NCBI RefSeq assembly: GCF_003326755.1
Contig: NZ_JPWH01000017.1
Coordinates: forward strand, 1-64,000
Origin: Thalassospira profundimaris
GTDB taxonomy: Bacteria > Pseudomonadota > Alphaproteobacteria > Rhodospirillales > Thalassospiraceae
Length of the DNA stretch: 64,000 nucleotides
Direction: 5' to 3'
The notes under the pieces are model-generated. The model was not told the DNA's origin. It ran no database searches and worked only from the letters and a program-made list of their open reading frames with translations. This document shows positions 53,263 through 62,200 of the stretch, piece by piece. The position numbers were made by a program, and so were the translations under genes. Position 1 is the first letter of the stretch; every line of letters starts with the position of its first letter.

Positions 53263-56200
53263 TGACGACGGATCAACTGTTTCATCGCACCTGGGCGGCC
53301 CAAAATCTGCTGGACCAGCTCCGTCAGCGCGACATTGTGTTAAGCCTCCACGCCAATGGCAATGACCTTTGTTTTGATGCTCCGGCCGGTACTTTTGACG
53401 ACGCGCTGAAACGCCGAACGCGCGAACTGAAAACCGAAATTATCGGTTTGCTGCGCCCACCGGCTGTTGAGCCCGAAAATAACGACACAGCCGGTCCAAT
53501 CCTTTCGTCCTTCCCGGCCCATCCTGCCATAGAAGGGCAATGGATTGCCCGACGCGACCAGGAACCAAATGCGAATTATCACATCATCACAGGGTTTATG
53601 CTGCCCGAAGGTACGGATTTTCAAGCCGTTCAGAGCGCAATCGCGGGCATTGTCAAACGTCATGATGCCCTGCGATCCACCTTTGTCGAACATGACGGTC
53701 AACTGATCCAGCGCATTCACGCCACCATGCCGGTGCAAGTGCGCAAAATCGACACCCCCCATGACATACGCTGCGCGCTTTTTGATCTTGCAACCGGTCC
53801 ATTGGCGCGGTTTGGCTATATCGACCACAAGGACGGCCAGGCACCACAACTGGCAATAGCCATTGATCATCTGTGCTTTGACGGCCAGTCGATCATGTTA
53901 TTGAAAAAAGAGCTTCTTGCCGTTCTTGCCGGACAAAAGCCCGGAAATGTCCCTGATACCGGGACTATTATTCGCAATGCCCATTACGAGCTGGATCACG
54001 AACGGGGCGACGTTGCGCGACGTTTCTGGTCTGCGCGAACCGATAAACTGTTGTCCGTCGGGCTGCCTGACGACCCGGATGCAGATCGCAAGGGGGCGGG
54101 CAAGCGCCTTTTGATCGAATTGACGGGAAAAAACGCAGATGCGTTCTCGAAACTTGCGCAATATACCCGAAAAACCACCCAGACCGCCCTTTGGATGGCG
54201 CTGACAATCGCGGTCATTGCGCGCCATAAGGAAAATGCGACTGCCGTGATCGGGCTGCCCTTTGCCGGGCGCAGGGACCGGGAAACGATGCAGGCGATGG
54301 GCTGTTTTGTAAATGTCCTGCCGGTTGCAATCAAACCCGATATGACCGCCAGTCTGGAAACCCTGACCCACCAGGTGGCCCGCGAGGTTCTTTCAATACT
54401 GGATGTGCAGGATTATCCGCTTTCGCGCCTCACACATGACCTGATGCAAATTACACAGGGGCCGACCGGTCAGCCGTTTGATGCCGTCAATGTGATGGAA
54501 ATCAGCGGCAGCACCTTTGAACTCGAAGATATCGACTTTGGCGCCGGCAAATTCCCCCTGATGATTGGCATGATGCAAAACGGCCCGAAGACCTTTTTGG
54601 CGGTCGAATATCAAAGCCACATCTATAGCGATGCGTGGATCGAACGTTGCGCACAGCGTTTTCTGACCTTTGCCAAAGCCCTTGCCGACAACCCCGAAAT
54701 GCCGCTTGGCCTTGTTGATCTTGTGCCCGAAGACGAACGCAATCACCTGACCGTTGGGCTGAACGATACCGCGTCGGATTACCCGCGCGACTGCGGAGTT
54801 GGCGAACTGCTTTCGCGACAGATCGCAGACCCGTCCAACACGGATAAAATTGCCCTGGAGGATCACAACCGAAAAATCACCTATCCGATGTTGGGGCAAC
54901 AGGTTGCCGCGATTTCAGCGCAGCTGGAGGCTCTTGGTGTCACTGCGGGGTCAATTGTCGCACTGGCGGCAGATCGTTCGCTTGATGCAATTATCACCAT
55001 CCTTGGAATTGCGTGGCATGGCGCGGCCTATCTGCCGATTGACAAATCGCTGCCCGGCGATGCCGTTGCTGCCCTTATGCAGGAATGCGGTGCCGGTATT
55101 TTGCTGTGTGACACGAAACAGTTTGACCGTCTGGCGGATCTTTCCGATCGCGTTCATGTTGCAGGGCTGCCCGACATGACCGCACCGTCAGACGCGCCAT
55201 TTACCAAACGTGCGGGCGACGATCTGGCCTATGTCATGTTTACATCCGGCTCGACCGGGGCGCCCAAAGGTGTTCTGATCCCCAATCGGGCGGTTGCACG
55301 GCTGGTTATGAACAATCGTTCGCTTGCATTTGATAACAGCCTTGTCATGGCACAGGCCGCGTCACTTGGTTTTGATGCGGCGACGCTTGAAATCTGGGCG
55401 CCGCTTTTGAATGGTGGCAGGCTGGTTCTGATCGATGACGAAACCCTGTTTGATCCGTCCGCCCTGCACACGGCCCTGAAAAATGGCGGCGTCACCACAA
55501 TGTGGCTGACAGCCAGCCTGTTTAACCGCATTGCCGATGATGCCCCGCATTGCTTTGCGTCGCTCAAAACACTGTTAAGTGGTGGCGAGGCACTCAGCCC
55601 GACGCACCTGCAAAAAGTCATGAAGGCCTGCCCGGATCTTGCCCTGATCAATGGTTATGGCCCGACGGAAAACACCACCTTTACCTGCACCCATCCAATC
55701 ACGCCCGACGATGCACGCGCCGCCAGCATCCCGATTGGCAAACCGGTTGGCAATACACGCATTTATATTCTTGATGAACGCGGGCAACCGGTCCCGACCG
55801 GGGTGTGGGGGGAATTGTATGCCGCGGGCGATGGCTTGGCCCTGGGATATTCCGGTGCGCCGGAACGCACGGCCCGCGCATTTGTCACGTTTGATCATCT
55901 GCCAGAGACACGCCTTTATAAAACGGGCGACCGGGCACGCTGGCGGGCAGATGGCGTTATCGAATTTGGCGGACGCGGCGATGGACAGGTTAAAATTCGC
56001 GGACACCGGATCGAAACTTCTGCCATTGAAAAACAACTTGGCGAGATTGAAGGCATCCGCAATGCCTATGTGATGGCGGTTGGCAGCGGCGCGGATGCGT
56101 TTCTTGGCGCGGCCATTGCGTCTGACCGGGATAACAGCATTGCCTGGATGCAGGCGCTTGGCGACAAGCTGCCCGATTATATGATCCCTGAACGGTTTGT

Positions 56201-59200
56201 GGTGCTTGATCACTTGCCCGTCAACGTCAATGGCAAGATTGATCGCAAGCAGCTTATTGCCGCGCTGACACATAGCGTACAGCGCGCACACCCCTATGCC
56301 CCAACCAGTAACACCATCAGCAGCGATCTGGAACAGGTCGTTGCCGGACATTTCAGGGCCCTGTTTGGCAAAAAGGACATCACCACCTCCTCGGATTTCT
56401 TTGTGCTGGGCGGGCATAGCCTTGTTGCCATGCGTTTGGCCGGATTGCTGGAAAAATCCACCGGCATTCGCCCGAAACTTCAGGATATTTTTATCGCCAG
56501 CACGGTTGGCAAAATCGCCGCCCTGCTTGGCAATGCTCGACAGGAGGGCGCACAATTCCTGATCCCCAAAGCAAACGGCCCGAAATTCGCCCTTTCCAGC
56601 GGGCAGGCCCGTCTTTGGGTTTTGCAGCGCATGCAGCCGGACATGGCGGTTTATTCCGTCCCTGCCGCGTTTGAAATCACCGGACCGATTGACGCCAATG
56701 CCCTTCAGGCAGCTTTGCATCAGCTTGAAGAACGCCAACATGCGCTGCGCCTGCGGTTCAAATTCGATCCCCATCACCCCGATGGCGTCAGCCAGTATCT
56801 GGTACCGGCCGGGTCATGGGTGCTGGGCCGCCACGAAATGGACGAAGGCCGCGCACGCCTTTTCATCGCCCGCGAAACCGTGCGTCCATTCGACCTTGAC
56901 GACAAACCCCTGGCCCGGGCCGATCTGATCACACTGGGCCCGAACCGTCACTGGATGCTGGTTTCCCTGCATCATGCGATTTGTGATGGGTGGTCAATGC
57001 CGATATTGCTACGTGACCTTGCGGCACTCTATGCCGCGCAAACAGGCGCGGCAGCCCCTCCATCCCTGCCGGTCCTGAACCGGCATTACGAGGATTTTGC
57101 CAACTGGCAACGGGGATATTTGAACTCGGCTGAAGGCCGGAATTTGCTGGATCGCTGGAAAAACCGGCTCTATCCCCTACCAGAACCACTTAACCTGCCA
57201 ACCGATCGCCGCCGCCCGAAAATCCGCCGGTTTGCCGGTGATTTTTACGAAACGGTCTTTGACAACGATACGGCCTGGCGGATCCATGACGCGGCAAACC
57301 GTCACGGCACAACGGCCTTTTCCGTTCTGAGCGCACTGGTACAGGTTTTGATGTATCGGCACTGCGGGCAGACCGATATTCCGCTTGGCATGCTCGTGGC
57401 GGGGCGCGAACAGACGGCCCTTGATGACGTTGTCGGGTTTTTCGTCAATACCGTTGTGCTGCGTCAGGCTATCGACCCGGATGCCGGGTTTGACGATCAT
57501 CTGGCACAAACCACCAAAACCGTCATTGATGCCCTTGCTGACCAGGCCGCCCCGTTCGAGGATGTGGTTGCCGCCGTCAATGCCCCGCGTGACCCGGCAC
57601 GTAATCCGCTATTTGATGTGCTGGTCGCCTGGCAGGACAGCATCCCGGACCTTGGCACGCTCGGCGGTGCGGAACTCTCGCTTCTGAAAACCGAATTTCC
57701 GTTCTCGAAATTTGATCTTGCCTTCTATTTCAGCAAACGCAACGACACCGTTGTTTGCCAGATCGAATTTGATACCGACCTGTTTGACAAATCCACCATT
57801 GAAGCGATTTTCAACCGGCTTGAAACCCTTGCCAACGCGGCCCTGTTGGCGGGATCGACAACCAAAATCGCCAGACTGCCGATATTGCCTGCGAGGGAGC
57901 AGGCAAGGATCGATCAATTCAATGCCACCGATCTTGATCTTGCGATTGAACGCTGCATTTCCGAACCGTTCATCGATCAGGTTCGCGCCACGCCCAACGC
58001 ACCGGCGGTTATCGGCACATCGGCAACGCTAAGCTACGCACAATTCGCCCGGCGGGTGGCTGGCATTGCGGCAAAACTGCGCACCGCATCGGTTGGCCCG
58101 GGCGATGTCATCGGCGTTGCCCTGCGACGCTCAATCGACATGCTAGCGGCCATTCACGGCATCCTTCTGGCGGGGGCGGCATACAGCCCGCTTGACCCCG
58201 ATCACCCGGAACAGCGCCGCCGGGATATGCTGGATGATCTGGGGTATCCGCGTGTGATCACCACCCCCGATCTGGCACATCTGTTTGACGCCGATAAAAT
58301 CCTGATCCTTGATGGCAACGAAGATGCCGACATCCCTGATGCGATCAACGCGCCTGACAGCCTTGCCTATGTGCTGTTCACTTCCGGCTCTACCGGACGG
58401 CCCAAGGGGGTGGAAATTGCCCATCGCGGTGTTTTGAACCGCATTCTGTGGATGCAGGATGCCTTCCCGATTGGCCCCGATGACGTCATTTTGCAAAAAA
58501 CCCCCATTACATTCGATGTCTCGGTTTGGGAATTATTCTGGTGGTCATGGACCGGTGCACGGGTTGTCCTGCCCGATCCGGGTGTGGAGCGCGACCCGCA
58601 ACAGCTTGCGCAAGCCATTTGCAGCCATAATGTCACGATCATTCATTTCGTGCCTTCGATGCTGGCAAGTTTCCTGTATGCCATTGAACATGGCCTGGTC
58701 GATATTGAAAAACTTGGCAGCCTCAAACGTGTTTTTGCCAGTGGCGAGGCACTTGACCCGGCACTGGTGCACCGCTTCAATACGCTGCTGTTTGATCGCT
58801 TCGGGACGGAACTGCATAATCTTTATGGCCCGACCGAGGCCACAGTTGATGTCACATGGCATGCCTGTTCGCCCCTGGATAACCCCGATATCGTCCCGAT
58901 TGGCAAACCGATTGCCAATACCCGCATTCGCATCCTGGATGACACACTGCAGGACATGCCGATTGGCATCGCCGGTGAAATCGTTCTGGGCGGCCCGCAA
59001 ATCGCACGGGGCTATCGCAACCGCCCCGACCTGACAGCCGAAAAATTCCCCGACGATCCCGGCAATCCCGGACAAAAGCTTTATCGTACCGGCGATCTTG
59101 GTCGCTGGCTTGCGGATGGATCGGTCGAATATCTGGGCCGAATGGATCATCAGGTCAAAATTCGCGGTTTCCGCATTGAATGCGGCGAGGTTGAAACCGC

Positions 59201-62200
59201 GATTGAAAGCCATAGCCTGGTTGAACGCGCCGTGGTCAAGGTGGTGCGCATCGGCGGTCTGGATGAATTGCATGTCTTTGTGCTGGGCGATAATGACCTG
59301 ACCACAGGCATTTTGCGTGATCATCTCCGCACGCGACTGCCCGAATATATGATCCCGGCGCGTTTCTTTGCCCTCGATGATCTGCCGCTTACCAGCAGTG
59401 GCAAGGTGGATCGCAAGGCCCTTTCGGGTAGTCCGATGCCCCAGTCGCCCAAAGGCAGCCGCGCGAAATCAAAACCCGATATCGCGATAGCCCCCGAAGC
59501 AGAGCCTGCTGGACTGGCAAATCTTGAAAAAATCCTGCAACGGCTTTGGCAGGAAATTCTGCCCGGTGTCATCGCCAACCGTGACGACGGTTTCTTTGAC
59601 ATCGGCGGAAATTCGCTTTTGTTATTGCGACTGCATGAGAAGATCAATGCCCGCTGGCCCGGCAAGGTCAGCATTGCCGATCTTTTTGCCAGTGCCACCA
59701 TCGCACGTCAGGCCGAACTTCTGGCCGGGCGGGATATTCCAACCGATAATCTTGCGCCCGCACCTGTTTCACAGCTTGCAACCACGGAGCCAATTGCCGT
59801 CATCGGCATCGGACTTCGGCTTCCAGGGGCGGACGATCTCGACACATTCTGGGCGGACGCTGCAAACGGAACAGACCATGTGCGTCCGCTTCCGATCGAA
59901 CGTGATCAGGAAACCCGCGAAATCATGTCCGCCATCGGGCGACAGGTGCCAACACATTTCCGCGAAGCTGCCTATCTGGACCACATCTTTGATTTTGATC
60001 CGGGCCGCTTTCGCATGGCACCGGCGGATGCCGCCCTGATTGACCCGGAACAGCGCCTGTTTATCGAAACCGCCCTGATGGCAATGGAAAATGCCGGTTA
60101 CGGCGGACAGTCCCTTAGGGGGCAAAAAGTCGGTATTTTTGCCGGTGGCGGGGCAAATCCGGCATGGCGCATTGCGATGGAACATGTTGCGCGGGACAGG
60201 GCAGAGCAGGTCTTTGCCCTGAATGTGCCGTCCAACATGGTGACACGCCTGTCCTTCCTAAAGGACTGGCACGGCCCGGCAAATATTGTCGATACCGCCT
60301 GTTCGTCCTCTCTGGTTGCCGTTCATCAGGCCTGCCAGAACCTGCGAAGCGGCCTGTGCCATATCGCCCTTGCCGGTGGTGCGAAACTGATCCCCTTCCC
60401 GCCCGATGCCGAGGGCGGATTTACGATTGATTCCTCGACCGCCCGCACCCGCGCCTTTGACGATAAAGCCGACGGTACCGGCATGGGCGAAGGCAGCGTG
60501 GTCTTTGTCCTCAAACCGCTGGGCAGGGCCCTTGCCGATGGGGATACGGTTCATGCCGTCATTCGCGGCAGTGCCGTTAACCAGGACGGCGCATCAAGCG
60601 GGGCCGCCGCGCCAAACCCGGCCATGCAGGCCGATGTCATCCGCCAGGCCGCACATGCAGCCGATATCGAGCTTGGGTCACTCTCCTATATCGAGGCGCA
60701 CGGAACAGGTACCTCGCTGGGCGATCCGATCGAGATTGACGGTCTAACCCGTGCCTTTGCCGGAAGCACGGACGAAACCGGTTTTGCCCTAATCGGCTCA
60801 GGCAAGGGAAATTACGGCCATCTGGATGGGGCGGCTGGGGCGCTTGGTCTTGCCCGGGCCATTATGGCACTGCGCCATGACCAGGCCCCGCCGCAACCCT
60901 TCTTTGAAATCCCCAACAGCCGGATTGATTTTGCCCGCGCTCCGGTGCGCCCGACCAACCGCCTGGAACCATTGGCCGACCGTGGTGCACCACGACGGGC
61001 CGGTGTCAGTTCATTCGGGCTAAGCGGTATCAATGCCCATGTAATCCTTGAAACTGCGCCGAAACGTGCCGCAAATGCACCGGATGATGTCGCACATAAC
61101 GGCGGCTTTATTCTTGCCCTTTCTGCCGCTAGCGATGCCACATTAACGGACTATGCAACCAAACTGCATCGCGCGGTTGCCGATAATCCCGGCCTTGATG
61201 TCCGTGACATTTGCCATACGCTGGCAACCGGGCGAGATCAGCTAAAACATCGCTTTGCCGTTGCGGTTTCGGATCGCGACAGCCTTCTGAACGCCCTTGC
61301 CGGACTAATCGCGGGGGACAGGGCAAATTGTGCTGAGCCAAAACCCGCCACCGATGCCTTGTCCGTTCCGGCGGCATCAGGCAATCTTGACGGTGCAGCC
61401 GCCAATGCCCGCCAGTGGCTGGCGGGGGCCAATCTGGTCTGGCCACAGGATATTCCGGCACAGCGTGTTGCACTTCCGCATGCGCCCTTTGCAAAAATCG
61501 TCTGCAAACCGGCCTTCAGGCCGCGTCCCGCCAGCCACACAGCCGTCATGACAGGCCCGGTCGAAACGGAAAAAGGCCGTTGTTTTGCCATTCCGGTCAA
61601 TTCGCCGTCTTTCTGGCCCACACAGGAACATCACCTGAACGGACAGCCAACACTGGTCGGCATGGCCGTTCCCGCCCTGATCGCGATGGCGGCCCGTAAC
61701 GCAACGGGCACCCCGCCTGTGCGCATTTCCGACCTTAAATGGCAAAAACCCCTGTTGCCCAATGCCCTGCCCGATGGCACGGCGACACTTGTGCTGGCAA
61801 ATGACGGGCGGGCCGAGTTGGGGGGGCGTCTTAAAAACGGAAAATGGTCGGTCTTTACTACGGCACGCTGGTCCCGTGACGTGCAGGGAAAAGATACGCC
61901 TGATCCCTTGCTGTCCCTTGATCACGTGCGCGCCAATTGCCCGCTTCAGGCCAATATCGCGCCATTTGCCAAGGATGTCGGCCCGATTACGATCAGTGAC
62001 CGCTGGGATTGCAGGGTGTCAATGTCTTACAGCGCAGACGAAACCGTGGCGGTCTCGCACCTTGTGTTGAAACCGCAATATCAATCGGACCTATGTGAGT
62101 GGATCATACATCCGGCGATGGTTGATATTGGCTGCAGCATGATATTGACGCCCGACGATCATGGCACCGTCCCTGTCGCTATTGATGACATGACAATTCA

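Noticed and set aside
53863-53890. DHLCFDGQS in the first C domain of the second megasynthase fits the heterocyclization pattern DxxxxDxxS.
   Set aside because: The catalytic second His and the DG of a normal condensation motif are retained, and the following A domain is Val-like, not Cys/Ser/Thr, so a standard C domain with a first-position substitution is more likely.
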